DNA of 39,833 nt from a virus. The stretch covers positions 1 through 39,833 of IMG/VR virus record IMGVR_UViG_3300021373_002327. One strand, 5' to 3'. A program made the translations under genes and the position numbers. Position 1 is the stretch's first letter. The number at the start of each line of letters is the position of its first letter. The notes beneath the pieces are model-generated. The model ran no database searches. It was not told where the DNA came from and was given only the letters and a program-made list of their open reading frames with translations. Below, one piece after another: positions 24,819 through 33,526 of this stretch.

Positions 24819-25610
24819 ATGTCAGAATCAAGAACACAATTAGAAAACATTCTTGAACTTCTACTTGCAGAGGAAAACGAAAAAGCCGAAGAACTACTTC
24901 ATGAGTATGTTGTTGCAAAAGCAAGAGCAGAGTATGAGAAAGTTTTAGACGAAGACGTTTCTGAAGAAGAAGAAATTGAAGAATCAGAAGAATCAGAAGA
25001 TGAAGCAGTTGAAGAATCTGAAGAGTCAGAAGAAGAGGCTGTAGAAGAAACAGCAGAAGTTGAAGAAGAGGCTGTTGAAGAAACAATAGAAGATTCGGAT
25101 CCAGCAGGTTCATTTGTAGATGAAATTTTACAAGATGAAGAAGAAATCGAAGGCGATGAAGTTGGTGAAGATGAAGGTGAAGAAGAGTCACATGATGAAG
25201 ACTTAGAAGATAAAGTTGACAACATTGAAGACGAGCTTGAAGACCTTAAAGCAGAATTTGAAAAATTACTTGCTGACGAAGAAGACGAAGCCGAAGACGG
25301 TGAAGAAGCAGAAATGGACGCAGAAATGGGCGACGAACTTGACCTAGAGTCAGTTGAGTATGACCTAGATGAAGAAGTTGCAGAAGAAGATGAAGTTGTT
25401 GAAGAAGCAACTAAATTATCTGACAATGTAGCGGCTCCAAGTGCACCTGCAGATGACAACAAAGATGCACCACTTCCAAGTGGCGGATCAAAAGTTGAAA
25501 AATCAGGTTCACCTGTTAAAATCAACGATGGCGGCGAAGGCAACCACGGCGATTCAGCAAAAGATCACACACCATCAGACAACATTAAAGTAGAACCTAA
25601 GAAAGTTTAA
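24819..25610 (+). CDS. Acidic prohead core protein (gp68-like position)
   Basis: 263 residues, dominated by Glu and Asp, with a Glu/Ser repeat region (EIEESEESEDEAVEESEESE) and a short coiled coil (VDNIEDELEDLKAEFEKLLA). The tail is Pro/Gly/Lys-rich and ends in KVEPKKV. The composition suits an internal scaffold-core protein that is later cleaved. It lies directly before the protease gene 21, where T4 has 68. No sequence match to gp68 can be claimed because of the low complexity. The start has GGAG 11 bases upstream. Confidence 0.6.
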   Translation: MSESRTQLENILELLLAEENEKAEELLHEYVVAKARAEYEKVLDEDVSEEEEIEESEESEDEAVEESEESEEEAVEETAEVEEEAVEETIEDSDPAGSFVDEILQDEEEIEGDEVGEDEGEEESHDEDLEDKVDNIEDELEDLKAEFEKLLADEEDEAEDGEEAEMDAEMGDELDLESVEYDLDEEVAEEDEVVEEATKLSDNVAAPSAPADDNKDAPLPSGGSKVEKSGSPVKINDGGEGNHGDSAKDHTPSDNIKVEPKKV

Positions 25611-25637
25611 TTACTTTTAATAGTTTGAGGAAATTGC

Positions 25638-26261
25638 ATGGCTAACAAGTTATACGAATATATGAGTCCTGAGCAGTCTGGAGTCCAGATAATGGAATCC
25701 AAAGACGGTAAAGACTTGTTTATGGCAGGATTATTCATCCAGGGCGACGTAAAAAATCAGAATGGAAGAGTTTATCCTAAAGATGAGATAGCGAAGGCAT
25801 GTGATAGTGTAAAAGAACGTCTTGCAAAAGGCGAGACTGTGATGGGTGAGTTAGATCATCCTGAAGAGTTGCAAATAAATTTAGACCGAGTGAGTCATAT
25901 TATTACAGATTTGTATTGTGAAGATTCAAACGGTTTGGGCAAACTTAAAATTATAGAAACACCTATGGGTAATATTGCAAGAGCATTATTAAAGGCGGGA
26001 GCAAAACTTGGTGTTAGTAGCCGAGGTTCAGGAAACGTAAACGATAGTGGACGTGTTTCAGACTTCGACATAGTAACAGTAGACATTGTGGCACAACCAA
26101 GTGCCCCTGATGCCTATCCAAAGACTATATATGAGAGTTTATTTAATATGCATGGCGGCGCACAGATGTTTGACACCGCAAGTGCATTAACACACGATAA
26201 AAGTGCAGAAAAACACTTGATGAATCAGATCACTAAATTCATCAATGAATTAAAAATATAA
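25638..26261 (+). CDS. 21: Prohead protease gp21
   Basis: 207 residues, near T4 gp21 (212). The N-terminal strand region reads FMAGLFIQGDVKNQNGRVYP. The catalytic His is in MGELDHPEE (His74), and the catalytic Ser in LGVSSRGSGNV (Ser127 or Ser128). These fit the herpesvirus-assemblin-like fold of the family. It digests the scaffold core and trims gp23 after an Ile/Leu-x-Glu sequence. Such a site (LSE-A) is present in gp23 of this phage. GAGGAAA precedes the ATG. Confidence 0.93.
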   Translation: MANKLYEYMSPEQSGVQIMESKDGKDLFMAGLFIQGDVKNQNGRVYPKDEIAKACDSVKERLAKGETVMGELDHPEELQINLDRVSHIITDLYCEDSNGLGKLKIIETPMGNIARALLKAGAKLGVSSRGSGNVNDSGRVSDFDIVTVDIVAQPSAPDAYPKTIYESLFNMHGGAQMFDTASALTHDKSAEKHLMNQITKFINELKI

Positions 26262-26274
26262 GTAGGAGACTACT

Positions 26275-27387
26275 ATGGCAGTGAATTTTACAGAACTACT
26301 TGAGAATGCAGAGCTAACAGAAGATGTTAGAACTGCTCTTCAAGAAGCATGGGAAGGTAAAATCTCTGAAGCAAGAGAAGAATTAACAGCAGAACTTAGA
26401 GAAGAATTTGCTCAAAGATATGATCATGACAAAAGTCAGATTGTTGAAGCAGTAGACAATTTCATCTCAGAAAAAGTAGAAGTTGAGATTCAAGCGATTG
26501 CAGAAGAAAAACAGTCCCTTGCAAACGACAGAGTAAAATACACGAAAGCAATTAGTGAACATGCTAAAGTACTTGACAAATTTGTAACTGAAATGGTTGC
26601 TAAAGAAGTTAAAGAACTTAGAGCAGATAGAACAAGAACTAGTGAGCATGTAACAAAATTAGATAATTTTGTAGCAGAGCAATTAGCAACTGAACTATCA
26701 GAGTTCCACGAAGATAAAAAATCTTTAGTAGAACAGAAAGTTAAAATGGTAAGAGAAGGCAAAAAGCAATTAGCAGAAGCCAAAATGGATTTCATTAAGA
26801 AAGCGGCTGACAAAGTTGAAAACGTTGTCAACAAGACTATTACTAATGAAGTCAAATCTTTCCGTGATGACATCACTAAAGCACGTGAAAATGACTTTGG
26901 TCGTAGAATTTTTGAAGCCTTTGCAAACGAATATGGTACTAGTTACTTAAACGAAGCAAAAGAGATCAAGAAAATACAAAAACAAATTACTGAAATGGAA
27001 ACAAAACTTAACGAATCTGAGCAAGTAATTGCTGAGAAAGAAGAAGCAGTTAAACTAACTGAATCTAAGTTAAGGATTGCAGAAGACACAATGAACCGTA
27101 AGGAAACATTGAACAGTCTAATGGCACCACTAGGTAAAGAGAAGAAAGAATTGATGTCAGATTTACTTGAAAGTGTAAAAACAGACAAACTGGAAGAGTC
27201 CTTTAACAAGTACTTGCCTTCAGTATTGGATGGAGAAGCACCAAGAGTTAAGAAGACATTGTCAGAATCCGTTGTCAGTGAACACACTGGCGATAAGGCA
27301 GTTGTTGTAACAGCAGATGCCGATGACAAAGCGGATGATATAGTAGAAATTGATATGATCCGCAAATTGGCCGGACTTTCAAAATAA
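26275..27387 (+). CDS. 22: Prohead scaffold core protein gp22
   Basis: 370 residues, highly helical and charged, with long coiled coils (EIKKIQKQITEMETKLNESE) and no globular motif. T4 gp22 is about 269 residues. Many L-x-E sequences (LTE, LRE, LSE, LNE, LEE) are spread along it, consistent with complete digestion by gp21 during maturation. It lies between 21 and 23 as in T4, with TAGGAGA before the ATG. The C-terminus ends in EIDMIRKLAGLSK, an amphipathic helix like those with which scaffolds bind capsid protein. Confidence 0.85.
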   Translation: MAVNFTELLENAELTEDVRTALQEAWEGKISEAREELTAELREEFAQRYDHDKSQIVEAVDNFISEKVEVEIQAIAEEKQSLANDRVKYTKAISEHAKVLDKFVTEMVAKEVKELRADRTRTSEHVTKLDNFVAEQLATELSEFHEDKKSLVEQKVKMVREGKKQLAEAKMDFIKKAADKVENVVNKTITNEVKSFRDDITKARENDFGRRIFEAFANEYGTSYLNEAKEIKKIQKQITEMETKLNESEQVIAEKEEAVKLTESKLRIAEDTMNRKETLNSLMAPLGKEKKELMSDLLESVKTDKLEESFNKYLPSVLDGEAPRVKKTLSESVVSEHTGDKAVVVTADADDKADDIVEIDMIRKLAGLSK

Positions 27388-27401
27388 TAGGAGTTAAAAA
27401 A

Positions 27402-28541
27402 ATGGCAAACTTATTTGAAAGCAACTGGTCTGCAACTAAAGACGCTTTACTAGAAGGTTTATCTGGAAACAGAAAAAACAGTCTAGATGTTGTCCTCGAA
27501 AATACAAAAAGACATTTGTCAGAGGCCGCAACAGCAGGTGCCACAGGTGCAGGTTCAGTAGCGACATTAAACAAGGTTATGTTACCACTAATTAGAAGGG
27601 TTATGCCTTCTGTTATTGCTAACGAACTAGTAGGTGTTCAACCTATGACTGGTCCAGTAGGGCAAATCCACACACTAAGAGTTAGATATTCTGAAACTGG
27701 TGGTGGAGCAACAGCAGGTGACGAGGCTTTAAGTCCGTTTAAACTTGCTTCTACTTATGCAGGTTCTCCAGATGCTACGGCAACTGCTGAAGGACAAGCA
27801 GGTAGAAAAATGAGCATTCAAATCTTAAAAGAAACTGTTGAAGCGAAAACCAGAAGGTTATCAGCAAGATGGACTTTTGAGGCGGCTCAAGATGCAGAAA
27901 GTATGCACGGCGTTGACGTTGAAGCAGAAATTATGCAGGCTTTAGCACAAGAGATCGTAGTTGAAATCGACCAAGAAATTATCGGTTCACTAAGAACTCT
28001 AGCAGGTGCTGGAACAACTTTAGACTTTAGTTCACTAAGTGGAACAAGTATTTACGTTGGTGACAGACATGCGGCTTTGGCTATTGAGATCAACAGAGCG
28101 GCTAACAGAATCGCGGCTAGAACAAGACGTGGCGCTGGTAACTACATTGTTGTTTCTCCAGAAGCACTTACAATTTTACAAAGTGCATCTACTTCAACAT
28201 TTGCAAGAACAACTGAAGGATCTTTTGAAGCACCTACAAATACTAAATTTGTTGGTACACTAAACGGATCAATCAAAGTATTTGCTGATAACTATGCGGC
28301 TGACGGTACTAAAGTACTAGTTGGTTACAAAGGATCAAGCGAAACTGATGCTCCTGCATTCTATTGTCCTTACATTCCATTAATGAGCACAGGCCCAGTA
28401 ATGGATCCAACAAGTTTTGAACCAGTAGTAAGTTTCATGACCAGATACGGTTATAAAGAACTTACAAATACTGCATCATCTCTTGGTAATGCGGCAGATT
28501 ACGTTGATGCTGTTACTTTAAGTAACGTTGCATTCCAGTAA
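27402..28541 (+). CDS. 23: Major capsid protein gp23 (compact form)
   Basis: 379 residues, clearly shorter than T4 gp23 (521), yet with family stretches such as NKVMLPLIRRVMPSVIANEL, VGVQPMTGPVGQIHTLRVRY, EAKTRRLSARWTFEAAQDAE and RTRRGAGNYIVVSPEALT. The missing length suggests that the insertion domain of T4 is reduced or absent. The sequence HLSEAATAG gives a gp21-type cut after Glu41, which would leave a mature protein of about 338 residues. AGGAG precedes the ATG. It is followed by a strong terminator, so it closes the head cassette. Confidence 0.95.
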   Translation: MANLFESNWSATKDALLEGLSGNRKNSLDVVLENTKRHLSEAATAGATGAGSVATLNKVMLPLIRRVMPSVIANELVGVQPMTGPVGQIHTLRVRYSETGGGATAGDEALSPFKLASTYAGSPDATATAEGQAGRKMSIQILKETVEAKTRRLSARWTFEAAQDAESMHGVDVEAEIMQALAQEIVVEIDQEIIGSLRTLAGAGTTLDFSSLSGTSIYVGDRHAALAIEINRAANRIAARTRRGAGNYIVVSPEALTILQSASTSTFARTTEGSFEAPTNTKFVGTLNGSIKVFADNYAADGTKVLVGYKGSSETDAPAFYCPYIPLMSTGPVMDPTSFEPVVSFMTRYGYKELTNTASSLGNAADYVDAVTLSNVAFQ

Positions 28542-28594
28542 GCCGAAAGACTTATTGGTCACGTAGACCAGTTACTAGTTAAACTAGAAACATT

Positions 28595-28624
28595 AAAAGA
28601 GGACTTTTTAAGTCCTCTTTTTTT
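28595..28624 (+). terminator. Strong terminator after gene 23
   Basis: AAAAGAGGACTT, loop TTT, AAGTCCTCTTTT, followed by more T. This is a perfect stem of ten to twelve pairs and the strongest intrinsic terminator in the window. Confidence 0.9.
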
Positions 28625-28651
28625 GACTAAAATTTCTTATCTACTAAAAGT

Positions 28652-28659
28652 GATAAATA
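28652..28659 (+). promoter_or_regulatory. Late-type promoter box before the first fibre gene
   Basis: GATAAATA, 33 bases before the ATG at 28693, directly after the gene 23 terminator. AAAGGA serves as ribosome site. Confidence 0.6.
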
Positions 28660-28692
28660 GTTCTATAATTGTAACATAAAGGAACATTTTAA

Positions 28693-31600
28693 ATGGCTGT
28701 AAATAATACCTATCTTAATGCCCAAGACGATCTTGTTGTTAAAGGTAATCTGACTGTTGAAGGTAACGTTACCCAGGTCAGCACAACTATTAACCAAAAC
28801 AGAGTTGAAGCGGAAGAGTTTATTATAAATGCTGATGGCCAAAATACTACGGCTAAATTAACATTAAACAGTAATAACAGTTTAGGAAATATTAGTTTTA
28901 TAGATGGCGGCAACATGGTTGTTGAGCCTAACTTACAGGGTAATATTATTATTGGTGCGGGCCAAACACTAACAGTGACAGGCGGCGCCAACATTCAAGG
29001 TAACATATTTTTTGGTAATGTATCAGGTGTGGCCAGTGAAGCCACAATGTTTACTGATTTAGTTACAATAGGAGTTTCAGGAGATGCAACAGGAACTGCA
29101 CAATTTCAAGGTGCTGGTAATACAGCAACTATTCCGTTAGTTCTAGATTCAGTCAATGCTAACGTTGGTAGTTGGGGTAATGCAAGTTATGTACCTAACT
29201 TTACTACAAATGCAAAAGGGTTAATTACACAGGCAGGCGAAAATGCAATTAACATTACAGCATCACAAGTTTCTGATTTTAGCTCAACAGCAAGAGGATT
29301 GCTATCAGGCATCAATGGTATTACATATACCAGCGGTGACGGAAACATATCGCTAACAGATACAATCGGTGTAGTAGTTAGTGTTGGTACTGCAAGTGCT
29401 GTGCCTTCCATAGACGTCGACAGATATGGTAGAATTACTGGAGCCACAAGTACAAATATAGCAATTACGTCTGGACAAGTAACAGATTTCTCACAAAGAG
29501 TTAAGGCTAATATTTCAGTATCAGATGCAGGTGGAGATGGAAGTTTAACTTACGATAATTCCACAGGTGTCATAACATACACAGGCCCAAGTGCCTCGGA
29601 AGTAAGAGCACATTTTACTGGTGGTACTGGTATAGATATATCAAGTGGTACAGTTGCAATAGATAGTACTGTGGTACAAACCACAGGCGCCCAAACAATA
29701 AGTGGTGATAAAACATTTACAGGTGCAGTTGATTTAACAGGTGCCTCTAGTGTGTTAATGAATGGTTTAAATATACCAGGTAATGTTACATTTGGAAATA
29801 TTACAGTAACAAACATAGACTCAGCAACAGAAACGAATTCATTTATTACAACAAATAGTTTAACATTAAGAGATGGTGCAGGCTCAAATGCAAATGCACA
29901 AATTTTTGTTGAAGGCGATTATGGTTCAGATATTCCAAATTTAAAATGGAATTATAGCACTAACAGATGGCAGTTTAGTAATTATACCAACAAAGACAAT
30001 GATATGTTGTTGCTATCAGACTTTAGTAGTGGTATTACAAGTAACATAGTTACAACAGGTAATATAGAAGCAAGTAAAATTTATTACAGTAATATGTTTA
30101 GTACAGAAGGTGATTTGCCTAATGCTGGAACATATCATGGAATGTTTGCACATGTACACGGAACAGAAAAAGGTTATTTTGCACATGATGGTAGTTGGCA
30201 TAAATTATTAGACGAAAGTAGCTCTACAACTGCAGATTTAAGTGAAGGTAGTAATTTATATTATACTACAGCAAGAGCAAATAGTGCCATGAACGCCTAT
30301 TTAAGTGGTGGCGACGGAATAGACTACACTACAGGAACTATAGATGTAGACAATACAGTTATTAGAACAACAGGCAATCAGAGTTTGGCAGGTGTTAAAA
30401 CATTTACTGGAGAAGTTATTTTACCCACAACAACGCCAGTTACTGATGGTTCAATTTTTATTCCAGATCCTTCAGGCAGTACAGTTTTAGCCAGAGTAAA
30501 TGGTGCTAATGTTATACTATCACCAACAGCAAGTATTGGTAGTGCAGAAGAAGCCAATAGTTCATTAACTTATACAAATTCAGGCACAACAGGAACATCA
30601 ACATTCGAACTTTATGCTGGTCAAAGAACAGTTGGTTCAGATGTGTTCCATGCAATTAAAGGATTAGAAGCAGGTAGCAGTAATGTATCAATTACAAGTT
30701 CAGCAACAGCATTAACAATAGATGCAAATATTACAGAAATAAGACAACAATTTAGTGCAGTAGACAATGCAGGCGACGGAACATTTAGTTATAATGCGGC
30801 CACAGGACAATTTAGTTACTCAGGTGTTTCGCAAAGCCAAATAAGAAGTGAATTCAGTGCAAGTGGTACAACACTTAGTTATGATAGTGGTACAGGTGTA
30901 TTTACAAGCACAGCAGACAATTATTCTAACTGGAAATTTGATACAGATACAGGTTCAGCAGTAACTATGGCAAGTGGCAACACAGTCACAATTAATGGTA
31001 GTGCAGGAATAGATGTTACTCATAATGTAAGCACAAAAACTATAACTATTACTAATACAAGTAGTGCAGATATTTCAAGTGTTGTAGCAGGAACAGGTTT
31101 AGACGGTGGCGGTGATTCAGGTGATGTTACATTAACAGCAAATGCAGATTACATTTTAGGATTATTTACTGGTAGCAGTGGTATAAATTATGATAATTCA
31201 ACAGGTGGTATCACAGCAGATCAATCAGAAATCAGAGGACTGATTAGTGGTAGCAGTGGTGTAAATTATGATAGCTCAACAGGTGCCATTACAGCCGACC
31301 AAGCAGAAATTAGATCAATGTTTAGTGGCACTGGCGACATTAGTTATGATAGCAGTACTGGTGCTTTTAGTTTTACAGATTCAGACAGAAGTGATGCTAC
31401 AATTAGAGGATTATTTAGTGCAACTGGAGATTTAAGTTATAATAGTTCAACAGGTGAATTTAGTTTCACTAACGATGCTGGAGATATAGAAAGTGTTACA
31501 GCAGGTGTTGGATTGTCAGGAGGCGGCACTAGTGGAGCAGTTACACTTGATTTAGCAAACACATCAGTTACAGCCGGTTCATACGGTTCTGCAAGTGGTG

Positions 31601-32409
31601 TAAGTACTTTTACTGTTGACGCTCAAGGCAGATTAACAGCCGCAGGCACAACATCCATATCTATATCAGCAACACAGATATCATCTGGAACCATAGCAAG
31701 TGCTAGATTGCCAGATTTAGCAGTTAGCGATTTTGCTGATGCGGCCATTCAGATCAGTTCGGAATCATTTGCAGATAACGACACGTCATTAATGACATCT
31801 GCCGCAATACAAGACAAGATTCAGGCATTTGGGTATTCAACAACTGTTGGTACAGTAACAAGCATTAGTGGAGGAGATGGATTATCAGGCACAGTAACTA
31901 CCTCAGGATCATTATCAGTTGACTTGTCAGACACAACCACGTTCACAAGTACAAATACTGCCAGTAGAGCAGTAGTAAGAGACGGCTCAGGTAATTTTGC
32001 CGCAGGCACAATTACTGCAACAGCAACACAGGCCCAATATGCGGACTTGGCTGAGAACTATGAAGCAGATGCAGATTATGAACCAGGTACTGTATTAGTA
32101 ATTGGTGGCAATAGCGAAGTTACTATATCAGACGAAGCAGGCAGTTACAAAGTAGTAGGTGTTGTCAGTACTGATCCAGCATACTTAATGAACAGTGAAG
32201 CAAATGGTGTAGCAGTAGCATTACGTGGTAGAGTACCATGTAAAGTTACAGGTGTTGTTAAAAAAGGTGATGTACTTATTGCTAGTGATACGCCTGGACA
32301 TGCTATGGTAGGTGCTATGCCACATACATTAAGTCCATTACAAATAGTTGGTAGAGCATTAGAAACTAAAACTGATGCACAACCAGGTATAATAGAAATC
32401 TTAGTTTAA
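28693..32409 (+). CDS. Large fibre/adhesin-type structural protein A
   Basis: 1238 residues, mostly repetitive Ser/Thr/Gly/Asn-rich beta-structure, as in phage fibres. Short modules recur, for example SGSSGINYDNSTGGITADQ and SSGVNYDSSTGAITADQAEI, about 30 residues apart near 825-935. The C-terminal 230 residues (from RLPDLAVSDFADAAIQIS) are paralogous to those of the gene at 35020, including FTSTNTASRAVVRDGSGNF and the tip-like domain QAQYADLAENYEADADYEPG then TVLVIGG, STDPAYLMNSE and GRVPCKV. Such YADLAE tips occur in fibre proteins of marine T4-like phages and may aid trimer folding. The likely role is host recognition or decoration; the receptor is unknown. Confidence 0.7.
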   Translation: MAVNNTYLNAQDDLVVKGNLTVEGNVTQVSTTINQNRVEAEEFIINADGQNTTAKLTLNSNNSLGNISFIDGGNMVVEPNLQGNIIIGAGQTLTVTGGANIQGNIFFGNVSGVASEATMFTDLVTIGVSGDATGTAQFQGAGNTATIPLVLDSVNANVGSWGNASYVPNFTTNAKGLITQAGENAINITASQVSDFSSTARGLLSGINGITYTSGDGNISLTDTIGVVVSVGTASAVPSIDVDRYGRITGATSTNIAITSGQVTDFSQRVKANISVSDAGGDGSLTYDNSTGVITYTGPSASEVRAHFTGGTGIDISSGTVAIDSTVVQTTGAQTISGDKTFTGAVDLTGASSVLMNGLNIPGNVTFGNITVTNIDSATETNSFITTNSLTLRDGAGSNANAQIFVEGDYGSDIPNLKWNYSTNRWQFSNYTNKDNDMLLLSDFSSGITSNIVTTGNIEASKIYYSNMFSTEGDLPNAGTYHGMFAHVHGTEKGYFAHDGSWHKLLDESSSTTADLSEGSNLYYTTARANSAMNAYLSGGDGIDYTTGTIDVDNTVIRTTGNQSLAGVKTFTGEVILPTTTPVTDGSIFIPDPSGSTVLARVNGANVILSPTASIGSAEEANSSLTYTNSGTTGTSTFELYAGQRTVGSDVFHAIKGLEAGSSNVSITSSATALTIDANITEIRQQFSAVDNAGDGTFSYNAATGQFSYSGVSQSQIRSEFSASGTTLSYDSGTGVFTSTADNYSNWKFDTDTGSAVTMASGNTVTINGSAGIDVTHNVSTKTITITNTSSADISSVVAGTGLDGGGDSGDVTLTANADYILGLFTGSSGINYDNSTGGITADQSEIRGLISGSSGVNYDSSTGAITADQAEIRSMFSGTGDISYDSSTGAFSFTDSDRSDATIRGLFSATGDLSYNSSTGEFSFTNDAGDIESVTAGVGLSGGGTSGAVTLDLANTSVTAGSYGSASGVSTFTVDAQGRLTAAGTTSISISATQISSGTIASARLPDLAVSDFADAAIQISSESFADNDTSLMTSAAIQDKIQAFGYSTTVGTVTSISGGDGLSGTVTTSGSLSVDLSDTTTFTSTNTASRAVVRDGSGNFAAGTITATATQAQYADLAENYEADADYEPGTVLVIGGNSEVTISDEAGSYKVVGVVSTDPAYLMNSEANGVAVALRGRVPCKVTGVVKKGDVLIASDTPGHAMVGAMPHTLSPLQIVGRALETKTDAQPGIIEILV

Positions 32410-32431
32410 ACTATACTAAACTTCACAAAAA

Positions 32432-32439
32432 GATAAATA
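32432..32439 (+). promoter_or_regulatory. Late-type promoter box before the second fibre gene
   Basis: GATAAATA, 22 bases after the stop of the previous gene and 115 bases before the ATG at 32555. This leaves an unusually long leader. Confidence 0.55.
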
Positions 32440-32456
32440 TATGTAGACGGAGAAGA

Positions 32457-32533
32457 CTGTGTCGTCACTCATGAATATCATGAGGACACAGACTAGGGTT
32501 CGTAAGGCATGGTGTCCTTATTACAACTCCTAG
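32457..32533 (+). ncRNA. Structured leader RNA with two competing folds
   Basis: Hairpin 1: CTGTGTC (32457-32463) pairs with GACACAG (32485-32491), and inside it CTCATGA (32468-32474) pairs with TCATGAG (32478-32484), with a four-base bulge. Hairpin 2: CTAGG (32493-32497) pairs with CCTAG (32529-32533), enclosing TAAGG (32503-32507) paired with CCTTA (32516-32520). An alternative pairing GGACAC (32484-32489) with GTGTCC (32512-32517) would break both. It lies in a 115-base late leader. A 20-codon frame (32471-32533) overlaps it. It could be a regulatory leader, an element that stabilises the message, or an unknown small RNA. I recognise no named family. Confidence 0.5.
32471..32533 (+). CDS. 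Possible 20-residue leader peptide
   Basis: ATG to TAG encodes MNIMRTQTRVRKAWCPYYNS, basic with Trp and Cys. Its codons coincide with both arms of the leader hairpins, so a ribosome on it would change the fold, as in attenuator leaders. No good ribosome site is seen (GGAG lies 19 bases upstream), so this may be chance. Confidence 0.2.
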   Translation: MNIMRTQTRVRKAWCPYYNS

Positions 32534-32554
32534 AACTGACCTGGATAATAAAGT

Positions 32555-33508
32555 ATGGCGATTTTTGGAAATTTTAAAGGTACCACTCAATCTGAATTTC
32601 AGATTGGAAAAACCTCTGAAGGTTCGAAAATATCAACTGGCACATTACCTGATAGCGGTATCTCTAACGGTGATATCTATATAGATAGTTCTAATTCGAC
32701 TTTACAAGTATATAACAATGCTTGGGTAAGTGTAGGAAGTACTTTAGCAGACTTGAACGTTGACTCTGGTACATTATTTGTAGACAGCAGTAACGATACA
32801 GTCTCCGTCGGCTCAACTAGTTCTAATGATAGACTATTTGTAAATGGTAGTTTAAGATTAGGAACAAACCCAACATTAAAATTTAGTGGTGCATATTTAG
32901 ATGTAGCCCACAGTAATGGAACTGCTACCCAATTAAGAGTAAGAGATAACGGTTCCGGTTCAGACCCAATTTTTAAAGTTTACAATGCTAGTAATAGTGC
33001 AGAAGTATTCAAAGTACAAGGGTCTACGACCACTATCACAGGTGACATTTCGATATCAGGAAATATAACAGGTGCAGATACTGATAATATTTCAGAGGGT
33101 TCAACAAACTTATATTATACAGCCGCAAGAGCAAATGCGGCCATAGATGCAAAACTCACTGGAGATATTACATTAGGTAATGTCACTTCACAATCAGTAA
33201 ACACTGGTGTTGTGGAAGGTGTAGTATTTCAACCAATTACAGATTACGGAAGTATAACAAGTTCAGCAAACATAACAATTGATTATGGTGCAGTGAATGA
33301 AACAGGCACAGTTCCTGCTATAGGTGATTTTGAATACGTATCAGATATATTTGGACCAACAGGAGATAGTTTTGTGGTTGCTTCATTACCAAGTGCGGCA
33401 CAACCAGGACAAATGATTTATGTTTCAGATGAAACTGGCGGTTCAGTTATGGCATTTAGTGATGGCAGTAACTGGAGAAGGATTACAGACAGAGCAGTAG
33501 TAAGTTAA
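32555..33508 (+). CDS. Fibre/adhesin-type structural protein B
   Basis: 317 residues, Ser/Thr/Asn/Gly-rich with predicted beta-structure. The N-terminus (MAIFGNFKGTTQSEFQIGKT) differs from that of the other fibre genes. The centre has the module EGSTNLYYTAARANAAIDAK, which also occurs in protein A (EGSNLYYTTARANSAM). The C-terminal domain ends ASLPSAAQPGQMIYVSDETG, then SVMAFSDGSNWRRITDRAV, a compact tip seen in many phage receptor-binding proteins. It is probably a short fibre or tip protein. The ribosome site is weak (GGAT), and the long structured leader before it may control translation. Confidence 0.65.
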   Translation: MAIFGNFKGTTQSEFQIGKTSEGSKISTGTLPDSGISNGDIYIDSSNSTLQVYNNAWVSVGSTLADLNVDSGTLFVDSSNDTVSVGSTSSNDRLFVNGSLRLGTNPTLKFSGAYLDVAHSNGTATQLRVRDNGSGSDPIFKVYNASNSAEVFKVQGSTTTITGDISISGNITGADTDNISEGSTNLYYTAARANAAIDAKLTGDITLGNVTSQSVNTGVVEGVVFQPITDYGSITSSANITIDYGAVNETGTVPAIGDFEYVSDIFGPTGDSFVVASLPSAAQPGQMIYVSDETGGSVMAFSDGSNWRRITDRAVVS

Positions 33509-33526
33509 TTTTAAACAGGACACACA

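Noticed and set aside
24656-24856. 66-codon frame at the end of the glycosyltransferase-like gene
   Set aside because: It overlaps the genes on both sides, has no ribosome site, and covers a leader hairpin; its composition looks random.
24899-25543. Ser-rich minus-strand frame opposite the acidic core gene
   Set aside because: Produced by the Glu/Asp codon repeats of the real gene read backwards.
28623-28628. TTGACT after the gene 23 terminator, and the same at 37541, as sigma70 promoters
   Set aside because: No acceptable -10 element at 15-19 bases; both are followed by a late box instead.
32493-32533. tRNA-like GGTTCG element in the fibre leader
   Set aside because: The surrounding bases do not form a T-arm or acceptor stem; the local pairing is the hairpin described instead.
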